Below, one piece after another: positions 18,601 through 26,782 of a stretch of DNA of 64,000 nt (position 1 is its first letter; every line of letters starts with the position of its first letter). The stretch is taken from contig JADLCT010000052.1 of the NCBI GenBank assembly GCA_020847045.1, positions 29,784 through 93,783 of the forward strand. Direction: 5' to 3'. The position numbers and the translations under genes were made by a program. The notes below the pieces were generated by a model. The model did not search any database. It had not been told where the DNA came from and worked only from the letters and a program-made list of their open reading frames with translations. The stretch comes from Bryobacterales bacterium (lineage in GTDB: Bacteria > Acidobacteriota > Terriglobia > Bryobacterales > Bryobacteraceae).

Positions 18601-19120
18601 CTACGAATTGCCTATTGGCCATAAGCGTCCGTTCGGCTCCGATATGAACCGGGTGCTGAACTGGTTCGTGGGCGGTTGGAACGTAAGCGGCGTATTTCTG
18701 AAGCAGAGCGGGATGCCGCTGCAGGTGACCCAGTCCGGTGGGGCCATCTGGGATGGCACGCAGAGGCCGAACCTGGTGGGCGACCCGAGCACGTCGGGGC
18801 GCGTGCAGGACCGGTTGACCGGTTACTTCAACCGGGCCGCCTTCACGCAACCGGCGCCTGACGTGCCGGGCAGCGCGCCGCGCGACCTGAACTACAGGGG
18901 CCCTGGCATCACCACGCTGGACGCCGCGTTGCTGAAGAGCGTGAACGTCCGCGAAGGCCATCGCATCGAGGTCCGGCTGGAGGCGACCAACGTCACCAAC
19001 ACGCCCATGTTCGGCGATCCGGCGGGTTCGTTCGGCGCCACCAACTTCGGCCAGATCACCGGCCTGCGCAGCGGCGTCGGCCCGCGCAACATGCAGTTTG
19101 GCTTGAAGTATTATTTCTGA
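15674..19120 (+). CDS. Oar-like TonB-dependent outer-membrane receptor
   Basis: A very large (1148-residue) outer-membrane protein. A signal peptide (GSNRIIWLMLLTGICNVGLWSQ) leads into a carboxypeptidase-regulatory-like domain (about residues 20-100, with SDGSGRFVVTALPPGNYVLTV), a plug region (ELPNLGRNSMSLSYLTPGV) and a long beta-barrel ending in the aromatic terminus FGLKYYF. This architecture is expanded in Acidobacteria and is associated with uptake of large substrates or with adhesion; the ligand is unknown. The GTG at 15674 is chosen because GGGGAGG lies 5-6 bases upstream and the signal peptide begins there; the frame is open back to 15632. The preceding region is AT-rich. Downstream are a deacetylase-like hydrolase, a sulfatase and a peptidase. 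Confidence 0.9.
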   Translation: MGSNRIIWLMLLTGICNVGLWSQSFTGSVNGHVSDASGSAVGGANVLVTDRDRGTSFRALSDGSGRFVVTALPPGNYVLTVESPGFKKFASEGFTIAVQEQRTVNARLEVGDVSTTVEVAGSAALVNTTIANLGQVIENKYILELPNLGRNSMSLSYLTPGVVGSGGRRGDSNTNFSANGSRNSTSDVLIDGATVTTVEQNSGITDLKFSPSVDVVQEFKMQTNFFSAEYGQTGGAVVNMVTRSGTNDFHGTGYYFMRDAKLNANDWFSNRAGRAIPSFHRDQLGGVLGGPVIRNKTFFFGAYEYTTQESPTSQQATLPTAEQLAGNFSQTFNASGQLMQLFDPYNTTTNAAGTILRTPLAGNLVPVSRMNPVALKALSYLPKPNQQGTAFTNANNWFNQGINTSTAHQITAKGDHNFNQSNRVGGRWSNQRSNGGNPNLFGDGNPAYFTGGTNFTRTQSMVADYTRVISASTLFVFRYGYTYSNYGRKPFFDTFDPTTLGFASNLKENATNLVFPRFGPAGFTEFGTSGYWIMDRQEAVHHWSGSLSKFIGAHNLKVGGERRYNRLDYSQPGHPSGNFSFSRSVTCADRFTCPGNQGNGLASMLLGWTTGSNYHIESKAFSRSAYWGFYLQDDWRVTSKLTINLGLRYDFDVPRWELENRYSYWDLDAQSPVKAAGYDTRGVIKFVDDKKRSPFIADRNNWQPRIGFAYALDSKTSIRSGYGLFYTLSRATVFGRPGTGFTINSPVNWSLDGNATLNTQLNNPFPNGVLRPPGRSEGDATLLGFGAGTILGSNNRNPEYHSWNFSIQRELPLQSVIEVNYTGSRGTHLFMPVTTLSPLSPQNWGLGRTALNQLVPNPLYGQITDSRSALSLPTVTRVRTLRPMPHFDGTSVGQAEPARGDSNYHALQLKWEKRFSKGLTMLTHYTWSKMIDNVSHSSGNVSWLGGSTSLQNIWDLRGERALSAHDIAGRFVLTGSYELPIGHKRPFGSDMNRVLNWFVGGWNVSGVFLKQSGMPLQVTQSGGAIWDGTQRPNLVGDPSTSGRVQDRLTGYFNRAAFTQPAPDVPGSAPRDLNYRGPGITTLDAALLKSVNVREGHRIEVRLEATNVTNTPMFGDPAGSFGATNFGQITGLRSGVGPRNMQFGLKYYF

Positions 19121-19203
19121 CCCGCCAAGAGCGCGCCGGAAACGTAAGAGCCTCGCCCGCGGGCGGGGCTCTCGCCGTTCTGACGCGCCGCCGCCATCCG
19201 TTC

Positions 19204-19209
19204 TACACT
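19204..19209 (+). promoter_or_regulatory. candidate -10 hexamer, leaderless start of amidohydrolase
   Basis: TACACT ends 6 bases before the ATG at 19216, so transcription would start at or next to the start codon. No ribosome site fits between them. Confidence 0.35.
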
Positions 19210-19215
19210 CACCGT

Positions 19216-20466
19216 ATGCATGCTCCTCGTCTTGCCGGCGCGGCCTTCGGGCTGTTCGCACTTCTCTCCGCTCAGACTCCGCAATATGACCTGCTGATCA
19301 AAGGCGGCACGGTCATCGACCCCAAGAACAACCGCAACGCCTTGCTCGACGTGGCTGTGGCGGGCGGCAAGATCGCCCGCGTGGCGGCGGACATTCCAGC
19401 CAGCCAGGCGCGCCGCGTGGCCGATGCGCGTGGCTACTATGTCACACCCGGACTCATCGACATTCATGCCCACGTTTACGCCGGCACCGGAGACAAGGTG
19501 CTTGCGGGCGATCAAAGCGTCTATCCCGACGGCTTCAGTTTCCGCACGGGTGTCACGACGCTGGTGGACGCCGGAACCTCCGGCGCCGTGAACTTCGCCG
19601 ATTTTCGCGACCGCGTCATTGTGCGCGCCCAAACCCGCGTGCTGGCCATGTTGAACATCGTCGGCACGGGCATGGGCACGCTGCCGGAGAGCGATACCGG
19701 CGGCATGAGCGTGGAAAACACGATCCGCGTGGGCAAGGCCAATCCCACGCTGGTGGTCGGCATCAAGACAGCGCACTACACGCATAAGGACTGGACCGCC
19801 GTGGAGCGCGCGGTGAAGGCGGCCGAAGGGCTGAACGTTCCCGTAATGGTCGACTTTGGAAACAATCATCCGGAGCGGCCCATTGGCACGCTGTTCATGG
19901 AGAAGCTGCGCCCAGGTGATCTCTATACGCACTGCTTCAGCGGGCTGAGGGATGAGATGGTGGACGGCAAGCTGAACGCCGCGATGCTGCAAGGCCGCAG
20001 GCGCGGCATTCTGTTCGATGTTGGCCACGGCGGCGGCAGCTTCTCGTGGCATGTGGCGCATGCCGCCAAGGCCGCGGGCTTCTGGCCGGATACGATTTCC
20101 ACGGACCTGCACACGGGCTCGATGAACGCAGGCATGAAGGACATGGCCACGACGATGTCGAAGATGCTGGTGCTCGGCATGCCTCTGGCGCAGGTGATCG
20201 AAACCTCCACGTGGGCTGCCGCCAAGGCCATTAAGCGCGCCGAGCTTGGCCACCTCACCGAAGGCTCCGAAGCCGACGTGACCGTTCTTTCGGTGGACCA
20301 GGGCAAGTTCGGCTATGTCGATAGCTTTGGCGCGCGCATGAACGGCAACCAGAAGATCACCGCGCAACTCACCGTGCGCGCCGGCAGGGTGGTGTACGAC
20401 CTGAACGGCATCTCTGCGCCCGACTGGACGACGGTGCCGGCCCGCCGGCCGCGCGGTCCAAGGTAA
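19216..20466 (+). CDS. exported amidohydrolase/deacetylase-family metallohydrolase
   Basis: A 416-residue member of the amidohydrolase superfamily, related to dihydroorotase/deacetylase-type enzymes, with a signal peptide (MHAPRLAGAAFGLFALLSAQ). Metal ligands are visible: the HxH pair H84/H86 in LIDIHAHV, a probable carboxylated lysine K184 in VVGIKTAHY, histidines in YTHCFSG and FDVGHGG, and an Asp in STDLHTG. The N-terminal beta-sandwich starts with YDLLIKGGTVIDPKNN. The substrate cannot be told from sequence; an N-acyl amino acid or cyclic amide is plausible. It lies between the TonB receptor and a sulfatase, which suggests degradation of imported or surface material. Confidence 0.82.
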   Translation: MHAPRLAGAAFGLFALLSAQTPQYDLLIKGGTVIDPKNNRNALLDVAVAGGKIARVAADIPASQARRVADARGYYVTPGLIDIHAHVYAGTGDKVLAGDQSVYPDGFSFRTGVTTLVDAGTSGAVNFADFRDRVIVRAQTRVLAMLNIVGTGMGTLPESDTGGMSVENTIRVGKANPTLVVGIKTAHYTHKDWTAVERAVKAAEGLNVPVMVDFGNNHPERPIGTLFMEKLRPGDLYTHCFSGLRDEMVDGKLNAAMLQGRRRGILFDVGHGGGSFSWHVAHAAKAAGFWPDTISTDLHTGSMNAGMKDMATTMSKMLVLGMPLAQVIETSTWAAAKAIKRAELGHLTEGSEADVTVLSVDQGKFGYVDSFGARMNGNQKITAQLTVRAGRVVYDLNGISAPDWTTVPARRPRGPR

Positions 20467-20496
20467 AGAGCGCCCCGCGCCGCATGGCAGTGCGGG

Positions 20497-20502
20497 TACA
20501 AT
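20497..20502 (+). promoter_or_regulatory. candidate -10 hexamer, leaderless start of sulfatase
   Basis: TACAAT lies 9 bases before the ATG at 20512 in the short gap after the amidohydrolase, with no ribosome site in between. Confidence 0.35.
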
Positions 20503-20511
20503 GCTCGCGTC

Positions 20512-21810
20512 ATGCTGCGCCGCACTTTTTTGCAAGCCGCTCCGCTGGCCGCCGCCACTCAGGCCGCCAGCCGTCCGCCCAACATCGTCTTCTTTCTAGC
20601 CGACGACATGGGCTATGGCGATCTGGGCTGCTACGGCTCACGCGAGATCCGGACGCCGCACATCGACCGTCTGGCGCGGCAGGGCGTTCGTTTCACCTCT
20701 GCCTATGCCAACGGCCCCGTCTGCACGCCCACGCGCACGGCGTTCCTGACAGGACGTTACCAACAGCGGTTCGGTCCGGCGCTCGAATGGGCGTTCGGAC
20801 CGGCCAATAACAAGACCGCGGGCTTGCGGCCGGAAGACGGCGTGCTGCCTCGCGCCTTGCGGCCGCTTGGCTACAAAAGCGCCTGCATCGGCAAGTGGCA
20901 TCTTGGATGGAGCCCGCAATTCCGCCCCCCCGCGCATGGTTTCGATGAGTCTTTCGGCATCCTGCTGGGCAATGCCGACATGTACTCGCACAAGTATCAC
21001 GACGGCTCGGATGATCTGTGGGAGAACGGCGAGCCGGTGCGCCGTGAAGGCTACCTGACGGAGTTGATCGCCGAAAAGGCCGTCTCCTTTGTCGAGCGCC
21101 ACGCGGGCTCGCCCTTTTTCTTGTATGTGCCGTTCAACGCCGTGCACTGGCCCTTCCAACCTCCCGGCCAGCCGGCCGGCATCCGCACGCCGCAAAACTG
21201 GCGCGACGGAGAGCGCGCCGATTATGTGCGCATGACCGAGGCGATGGATACGGCCGTGGGCCGCGTGATGAATGCTCTGGCGGGCAAAGGTTTGGATCGC
21301 GACACGCTGGTGATCTTTACCAACGACAACGGCGGCGAGCGGCTCTCCGACAGCGGCCCGTTGTTTCACGTGAAGGGCACGGTGTTTGAAGGCGGCATCC
21401 GCGTGCCGGCCATCGCGCGCTGGCCCGGAATGATTCCCGCCGGACGCGCCACGGCGCAGCAGGCGATCACAATGGATTTCACGGCAACCATACTGGCCGC
21501 CGCCGGAGCAGCGCCGCCTCCGGGCATCACGCTGGACGGCGAGAACCTGATGCCCGTGCTGTCCGGACGCGAGCCCGTGCGCGAGCGTTCCTTCTTTTGG
21601 CGGGTACGCCAGCCGGGCCGCAACCAGTTGGCCGCGCGGCGCGGCCGGTGGAAGTACATCGACGACAACACAGGCAACCGCGGCTTCCCCGAACTGCTCT
21701 TCGACGTTGAGGCTGATCCCGGCGAACGCCGCAACCTCTATTACCGCCATCAGGACATCGCGCGTTCTTTGCGCGAAGAGGCGCTGCGCTGGGAGGCTTC
21801 GGTATCCTAA
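20512..21810 (+). CDS. type I (formylglycine) sulfatase, exported
   Basis: Hydrolyses sulfate esters outside the cytoplasm. The 432-residue protein has a Tat-like leader (MLRRTFLQAAPLAAA), metal-binding NIVFFLADDMGYGD, and the sulfatase signature CTPTRTAFLTGRYQ in which C71 would be converted to formylglycine. GKWHLGW and FTNDNGG are further family motifs for substrate and calcium binding. The gene does not include a formylglycine-generating enzyme, which would have to be elsewhere. A DUF885 peptidase follows after 5 bases. Substrate is unknown, probably a sulfated polysaccharide or small sulfate ester. Confidence 0.93.
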   Translation: MLRRTFLQAAPLAAATQAASRPPNIVFFLADDMGYGDLGCYGSREIRTPHIDRLARQGVRFTSAYANGPVCTPTRTAFLTGRYQQRFGPALEWAFGPANNKTAGLRPEDGVLPRALRPLGYKSACIGKWHLGWSPQFRPPAHGFDESFGILLGNADMYSHKYHDGSDDLWENGEPVRREGYLTELIAEKAVSFVERHAGSPFFLYVPFNAVHWPFQPPGQPAGIRTPQNWRDGERADYVRMTEAMDTAVGRVMNALAGKGLDRDTLVIFTNDNGGERLSDSGPLFHVKGTVFEGGIRVPAIARWPGMIPAGRATAQQAITMDFTATILAAAGAAPPPGITLDGENLMPVLSGREPVRERSFFWRVRQPGRNQLAARRGRWKYIDDNTGNRGFPELLFDVEADPGERRNLYYRHQDIARSLREEALRWEASVS

Positions 21811-21815
21811 CGGCC

Positions 21816-23555
21816 ATGTGGCGTTTCCTGCTTGTTCTGGCTTGCCTGCCGCTGTGGGCGCAAAACCCGGTGGTGGAACTGAACAACCTGTACCGCGAGT
21901 ACTACGAGTTCAGCCTGCGCGAGTTTCCCGAGAACGCCACCAGCGCGGGCCGCACCGAATATAACGGACGCTGGACCGATCACTCCCCGGCCGCCGTCGA
22001 GCGGCGCCGCACCGCGTACCGCGGCTTTCTCGAACGCGCCAGACGTTACGCGCCGGCGGCATTGCCGGTCTCTGAACGCCTGAACCAACGGCTGTTTGCC
22101 GATCTGCTCGAACGTGAGCTGTCGGATCTCGATCTGGGCTCGTACTACATGACGGCAAGCCACTATGGCGGCGTTGTGCGCAGCGTGCCGGCGGCATTCG
22201 ACGCCGCGCCGTCCCGCACCGTGAAGGACTTCGAGGACCGTATCGCGCGGCTGGAAACAGCGCCGCAACTGATCGGTGGCATGATCGCGGCGGCCCAGGA
22301 GGGGCTGAAGCGGAAGTTGCAGATGCCCCGCCGCAGTGTGGAACTGGCCGCCAGGATCTACGCGGCGCAGGCCGAGCCCGACGTGGCGCGCGCGCCTCTG
22401 CTGAAGGCGTTCCGAGAGATGCCGGTGTCGATTCCGGAAGCCGTGCGCGCGCAGTTGCGCACTCGCGCCGAAAACGCCTACCAAGTATCCTACCTGCCCG
22501 CCTGGCGAAAGCTCGCCGCCTATCTGCGCGATACCTACGCTCCGGCCACGCGCTCTTCAGACGGCATGAGCGGCAACTACAATGGCGCCGAACTCTATCA
22601 GGTAATGATCCGCCGGCACACCACGACGAAACTCAGCGCACGGGAGATTCACGAGATTGGCCTGCGCGAGGTGGACCGGCTGCAAAAAGCCATGGCGGAA
22701 ATCCGGCGCTCGTCCGGTTTCACCGGCACGGCGGAGGAGTTCGATGCCAAGGTGCTGAACGCGCCCGGCCTGCGCTTCCGCGGCGAAGCGGAGATCCTCA
22801 CGCACGGCCGCGATATCTCCAAACAGATCGATCCCCAGTTGCCCAAGCTGTTCAGGAAGCTTCCGCGGATGCCATATGGCGTCGAAGCCATCCCGGCCGC
22901 CGTCGCGCGGACCATGGCGCCGCACTACCGGGCGCCCGCGTTGGACGGCTCGCGCGCGGGCTACTTTTATCTGCGCACGGTGGACCCGGAGAGCCAGTCG
23001 CGCTGCTGCATGGCGTCGCTCATTCTGCACGAAGCCGTTCCCGGCCATCACCTGCAGGTCGCCCTGGCGCGCGAAATGGAGAACGTGCCGGACTTCCGCA
23101 GAATGGCCGGCTACACGGCATACAGCGAGGGATGGGGCCTGTATGCCGAGTCGCTCGGCGATGAACTGGGCGTGTACGGCAGCCCGCTCGAACGCTACGG
23201 GCGCTACCAAACCGAGATCATGCGCGCCGCGCGCCTCGTGGTGGACACAGGCGTGCATGCTCTGGGATGGACGCGCGAGCAGATGATCGCCGCGATGCAG
23301 CCGGCCAAAGGCGGTTGGATGAACGACGACTTCATCGCCAGTGAAGTGGACCGCTACATCGCCATGCCAGGACAGGCTCTGGCCTATAAGATCGGCGGGT
23401 TGCGCATAGAAGCGTTGCGGCGGAAGGCGGAGCGGACGCTGGGCGCGCGGTTCGACACGCGCGAATTTCACGACGTGGTGTTGCGCAACGGCGCCCTGCC
23501 GCTGGATATTTTGGAGGAAGAGGTGAACAACTGGCTTGCCGCCAAGGGGCGCTAG
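21816..23555 (+). CDS. DUF885 family metallopeptidase-like protein, exported
   Basis: A 579-residue DUF885 protein with a signal peptide (MWRFLLVLACLPLWA). The family resembles zinc carboxypeptidases: the motif ILHEAVPGHHLQ near residues 405-416 supplies His/Glu/His ligands and the downstream YSEGWGLYAESL supplies the third acidic ligand. The start lies 5 bases after the sulfatase stop. Its length is normal for the family. A peptidase role outside the cytoplasm is likely from the motif, but no specific substrate is known. Confidence 0.87.
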   Translation: MWRFLLVLACLPLWAQNPVVELNNLYREYYEFSLREFPENATSAGRTEYNGRWTDHSPAAVERRRTAYRGFLERARRYAPAALPVSERLNQRLFADLLERELSDLDLGSYYMTASHYGGVVRSVPAAFDAAPSRTVKDFEDRIARLETAPQLIGGMIAAAQEGLKRKLQMPRRSVELAARIYAAQAEPDVARAPLLKAFREMPVSIPEAVRAQLRTRAENAYQVSYLPAWRKLAAYLRDTYAPATRSSDGMSGNYNGAELYQVMIRRHTTTKLSAREIHEIGLREVDRLQKAMAEIRRSSGFTGTAEEFDAKVLNAPGLRFRGEAEILTHGRDISKQIDPQLPKLFRKLPRMPYGVEAIPAAVARTMAPHYRAPALDGSRAGYFYLRTVDPESQSRCCMASLILHEAVPGHHLQVALAREMENVPDFRRMAGYTAYSEGWGLYAESLGDELGVYGSPLERYGRYQTEIMRAARLVVDTGVHALGWTREQMIAAMQPAKGGWMNDDFIASEVDRYIAMPGQALAYKIGGLRIEALRRKAERTLGARFDTREFHDVVLRNGALPLDILEEEVNNWLAAKGR

Positions 23556-23559
23556 CCAC

Positions 23560-24042
23560 GCCGTGCAGTATCCTGTACCTTTGCGCACCGCCACGCCGCC
23601 TGTCTGCTGGCGTTCTGGACGGGCGTAAGCTGGCCCGCCGCGGCGGTCTGCGCCTTCCTCTATCTTTTGCGCATGTTCGCCGTCATCGCCGGACTGCACC
23701 GTCCGTTATCGCACACCAACTATAAAACCTTGCGCTGGTTCCAGTTCACGCTGGCCTGGTGCGCGGCCATGAACGTGCAAAAAGGACCGCTCCGGTGGGC
23801 CTCGTTGCACCGCCACCATCATGCCCAATCCGGCGCTGCTGAGGGGCGTGCTGTGTTACGTCTTCGGGCGATGGCTGGAAACGGTGCGCCCGGGCTGAGG
23901 CGCCACCGGCGTACCGGCGTTCGTGTGGGGATTTTTCATCTCCACCGTGCTCGTGCTGCTGTCGCGGGTGGGCGTTGTGTGGGATCTCAAGAAGCCGCCG
24001 CGCCGGGCTTACGAACTGGCGGGAAGAGCCAGGGCGGCTTGA
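23560..24042 (+). pseudogene. decayed acyl-CoA (delta-9) fatty-acid desaturase
   Basis: Remnant of a membrane fatty-acid desaturase. One frame reads FAHRHAACLLAFWTGVSW then LLRMFAVIAGLHRPLSHTNY with first-box histidines, followed by KTLRWFQFTLAWCAA and GPLRWASLHRHHH (second box). Around 23830 the frame shifts; the later frame reads LLRGVLCYVFGRWLETVRPG, a TGA stop, then VPAFVWGFFISTVLVLL joined directly to SRVGVVWDLKKPP, the usual C-terminal end. The segment with NSLAH and the third box (WHNNHH in functional enzymes) is missing. So at least one frameshift, one stop and one internal deletion are present. Borders are approximate. An intact ATG-initiated frame at 23667-24107 exists but only covers part of the first half. 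Confidence 0.75.
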
Positions 24043-24118
24043 CGTCAACCGCCGTCCGTCAGCCCCGTTCGCCAACCCCCATCGCTTCCGGCGCGCCTTC
24101 GCGCTAAGATATCCGGTC

Positions 24119-25093
24119 ATGAGCTTTACGCGACGCAACTTCCTGGAATCGGCGGCGCTCGCCGCGTCCGCCCGGACACTGCTGGCAGAGGAACTGGACA
24201 AGAAGTCGGGACTTCCCACCCGCGTTCTGGGCAAGACGGGCGCGCGCGTCACCTGCGTGGCCTTTGGCTGTGGCAGCCGCCTGCTCTCCTACTCCGAGGA
24301 GGACGCGCAGACGGCGCTGGCGCGCGGCATGGAACTGGGCATCCGCTATCTCGACACGGCCTACAGCTACGGCAACGGCCGCTCCGAGGAGCGCGTCGGC
24401 AAGGCCATCGCGGGCAAGCGCAAGCAGTTGTGGATCGCCACCAAGATTCCCGACCGTACCTACGACGCCTTCATGCGCACGTTCGAGGGCAGCCTGAAGC
24501 GCGTGGGCGTCGATCATTTCGACCTGGTGCACATTCATGGCCTTGCCAAGGGCGACGATCTGGCCGCTATCGAGGCGCCGGACGGCTGCCTGAAGGCGCT
24601 CTACAAGATTCGCGAGCAGAAGGTGGCGCGCTTCATCGGCGTCACCAGCCACACGGATCCCGAGACGCTGGCCACGGCATTGTCGCGGCACGACTTCGAC
24701 TGCACACAAATGGCCTTGAACGCGGCCATGGCGGGCATGACCAATGGCCGTGGCGGCATGGTGATGAACCCCGAGCTGCAAACCAGCTTCGAGCAGACCG
24801 CGTTGCCCGTCGCGCTCAAGAAGAAGATGGGCGTGCTCGCGATGAAGGTCTTCGCGCAGGAACGGCTGGTGGGCAAAGCGCCCGTCGAGGGGCTGCTGCG
24901 CTACTCGCTGTCTCTGCCGGTGGCCGCCACGGTGCTGGGCATGCCGAAGTTCGAGCAGATCGAGGAGAACGTACAACTGGCCAAGTCGTTTTCGCCGCTT
25001 TCCAAGCCCGGCATGAAGGAGATGAGCGACAAGCTGAGCGTCCTGCACAAGGCTTCGCTGGACCGGTTTTTCGAGAACCATATAGACGCCTGA
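24119..25093 (+). CDS. aldo/keto reductase with Tat-type leader
   Basis: A 324-residue NAD(P)H-dependent oxidoreductase of the aldo/keto reductase superfamily. The catalytic tetrad is intact: D79 in YLDTAYSYG, Y84, K109 in WIATKI and H140 in DLVHIHG. A twin-arginine-like leader (SFTRRNFLESAALAASA) precedes the barrel, so it may be exported folded with its cofactor. The frame opens far upstream, but the ATG at 24119 begins this leader and is preferred; TAAGAT lies shortly before. No operon partner is evident, the preceding sequence being a pseudogene. The substrate cannot be predicted. Confidence 0.87.
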   Translation: MSFTRRNFLESAALAASARTLLAEELDKKSGLPTRVLGKTGARVTCVAFGCGSRLLSYSEEDAQTALARGMELGIRYLDTAYSYGNGRSEERVGKAIAGKRKQLWIATKIPDRTYDAFMRTFEGSLKRVGVDHFDLVHIHGLAKGDDLAAIEAPDGCLKALYKIREQKVARFIGVTSHTDPETLATALSRHDFDCTQMALNAAMAGMTNGRGGMVMNPELQTSFEQTALPVALKKKMGVLAMKVFAQERLVGKAPVEGLLRYSLSLPVAATVLGMPKFEQIEENVQLAKSFSPLSKPGMKEMSDKLSVLHKASLDRFFENHIDA

Positions 25094-25134
25094 CGGCGGC
25101 GCCTCCCCGGTGGGGTGCGGCGGCCGGGAATGGG

Positions 25135-25140
25135 TATAAT
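25135..25140 (+). promoter_or_regulatory. TATAAT -10 hexamer, leaderless start of lipoprotein gene
   Basis: A consensus TATAAT lies 9 bases before the ATG at 25150. No ribosome site and no clear -35 are present. Confidence 0.4.
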
Positions 25141-25149
25141 TGCCCTGTA

Positions 25150-25593
25150 ATGCGACGATTCGCCACCTGCGCTCTTTCCGCGCTTTTACTAATCTCCTGC
25201 TCGAAAAACATCGAGAACAAGGAAGCTGTCCGCCAGGGGGTGGTGAATCACCTGTCGGCGCGGAAGAACCTCGATCTGGATCTGTCATCCATGCAACTGG
25301 AAGTCACCTCGGTGATTTTTCGCGACAACGAGGCCGAGGCGACCGTGAGCTTCGTGCCCAAGGGCGCCGCGCCTTCGCAGGGCATGTCGATGAAGTACAC
25401 ACTGGTGCGCGAAGGTGACTCCTGGAAGGTGAAGCAGAAGGCGGAGGCAACGAATAGCCCCCATTCGGGCGGAGCGGTGTCCAACCCGCACGAAGGAGGT
25501 ATGGGCACCCTCCCGCCGCCAGCGGGCGGGGGGGGCGCCGAACTTCCTCCTGGACATCCGCCGATGCCCTCCACGGGAGGCGCGAAGAAGTGA
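25150..25593 (+). CDS. small lipoprotein of unknown function
   Basis: A 147-residue protein starting MRRFATCALSALLLISC, a signal peptide with the lipobox Cys at position 17. Residues about 20-100 look like a small alpha/beta fold (EVTSVIFRDNEAEATVSF, YTLVREGDSWKVKQK), similar in pattern to NTF2-like or DUF4878-type domains, though I cannot name the family. The last 45 residues are a low-complexity Gly/Pro tail. Its TGA overlaps the GTG of the downstream flavoprotein gene by four bases, so the two are translationally coupled. Confidence 0.7.
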   Translation: MRRFATCALSALLLISCSKNIENKEAVRQGVVNHLSARKNLDLDLSSMQLEVTSVIFRDNEAEATVSFVPKGAAPSQGMSMKYTLVREGDSWKVKQKAEATNSPHSGGAVSNPHEGGMGTLPPPAGGGGAELPPGHPPMPSTGGAKK

Positions 25594-26759
25594 AGCCGGT
25601 TGCCATCCTTGGCGGGGGCCCTGCCGGGGCGACCTGTGCCGAAAGGCTGGCCGCGGCCGGTATGAAGACGATTCTCCTGGACGAGAAGCTCGCCTGGGAG
25701 AAGCCCTGCGGAGGAGGCATCACGCACAAGGCGTATCAAAAGTACCCGCATCTGATCGAGAACGACACGCCGAAGCAGTTCATCACGAACACGGTTCTGA
25801 AGGCCCCCAAGGCGGGCGACGCCAACCTGAACATGGGCCAGCCGCTGCTGATCTATTCACGCGTCGATCTGAACGCCATGCTGCTGCGGCGCGCCGAGCG
25901 GGCGGGCGCGCAATTGGAAAAGACGCGCGTGCAGGACATTGAACGCGCCGGTGAGGGCTGGCGCATCCGCACGCAGTCCGGTTCGCTCGAAGCGTCATAT
26001 TGCGTGGTGGCCACCGGGGCCCGGAACCCTCTGCGCCAGGTGGGCACGAAGTTCGCCGCCGCCGACTCCATGTGCGCGCTGGGCTACTACGTGCCGGGCC
26101 AGCACGACCGTATCGACATTCAATTTCTGCCGCAATTGGAGGGCTACATCTGGGTGTTCCCACGCTGCGGACATCTCTCCGTCGGCATCTGTGGCAAGGG
26201 CGCGGCCACGTCCGTGCTCCGCAAGTGGCTCGAAGAGTGGATGACGCGGAACGGCTACTCCTGGAAGGGACAGCGCTTCTATGCGCACGTGATTCCCTCG
26301 CTCCGCTCCCAATCGCTGCTGGACAACCGCGTCTCCGGCGATGGATGGCTGGCCGTAGGCGACGCCGCCGGGCTGGTGGATCCGATCACGGGCGAGGGGA
26401 TCTATTACGCCATCCGCTCAGGCGACCTCGCCAGCCGGATCGTGCTGGACGAGGCGCACGCGCCAGCGGCCAAACCGGAGGCCTACCGGAAGTTGCTGCG
26501 CGCCGACTTCATGGACGATCTCTATATCGCCAGTCTGCTCAGCCACCGTTTTTACACCGGCAAATTTTTCTTCGGCCAGGTGACCGACCGCATGGTCCAG
26601 TTCGTGCGGCGTAGCGAAACCTTCCGCCATCTGGTGAGCGATCTCTTCAGCGGTGCGCAACCCTATACCGGATTGCGCGAGCGCGTGTGGAACAACTTCC
26701 GCCGCAGCGGCTGGGACCGTGTTTTCCCGCAGGAACGGATCGTACCGCAGGAGCCATAG
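25590..26759 (+). CDS. geranylgeranyl reductase family FAD-dependent oxidoreductase
   Basis: A 389-residue flavoprotein of the geranylgeranyl-reductase/GGR family, which reduces isoprenoid double bonds or acts on related lipids. The N-terminal dinucleotide-binding motif is [16 protein letters not shown], followed by the family motif PCGGG near residue 40 and the second FAD motif [19 protein letters not shown]. The start is GTG at 25590, overlapping the preceding lipoprotein stop. hemL follows after 23 bases and a prenyl synthase is elsewhere in the window, so a quinone or isoprenoid substrate is possible but unproven. Confidence 0.85.
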   Translation: MKPVAILGGGPAGATCAERLAAAGMKTILLDEKLAWEKPCGGGITHKAYQKYPHLIENDTPKQFITNTVLKAPKAGDANLNMGQPLLIYSRVDLNAMLLRRAERAGAQLEKTRVQDIERAGEGWRIRTQSGSLEASYCVVATGARNPLRQVGTKFAAADSMCALGYYVPGQHDRIDIQFLPQLEGYIWVFPRCGHLSVGICGKGAATSVLRKWLEEWMTRNGYSWKGQRFYAHVIPSLRSQSLLDNRVSGDGWLAVGDAAGLVDPITGEGIYYAIRSGDLASRIVLDEAHAPAAKPEAYRKLLRADFMDDLYIASLLSHRFYTGKFFFGQVTDRMVQFVRRSETFRHLVSDLFSGAQPYTGLRERVWNNFRRSGWDRVFPQERIVPQEP

Positions 26760-26782
26760 GCGCCGCGGTTCACACACAATTC

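Noticed and set aside
23667..24107. Intact small desaturase-like gene
   Set aside because: Although open, it carries only part of the first two His boxes and then out-of-frame sequence; the remaining desaturase segments lie in another frame, so it is treated as part of the pseudogene.
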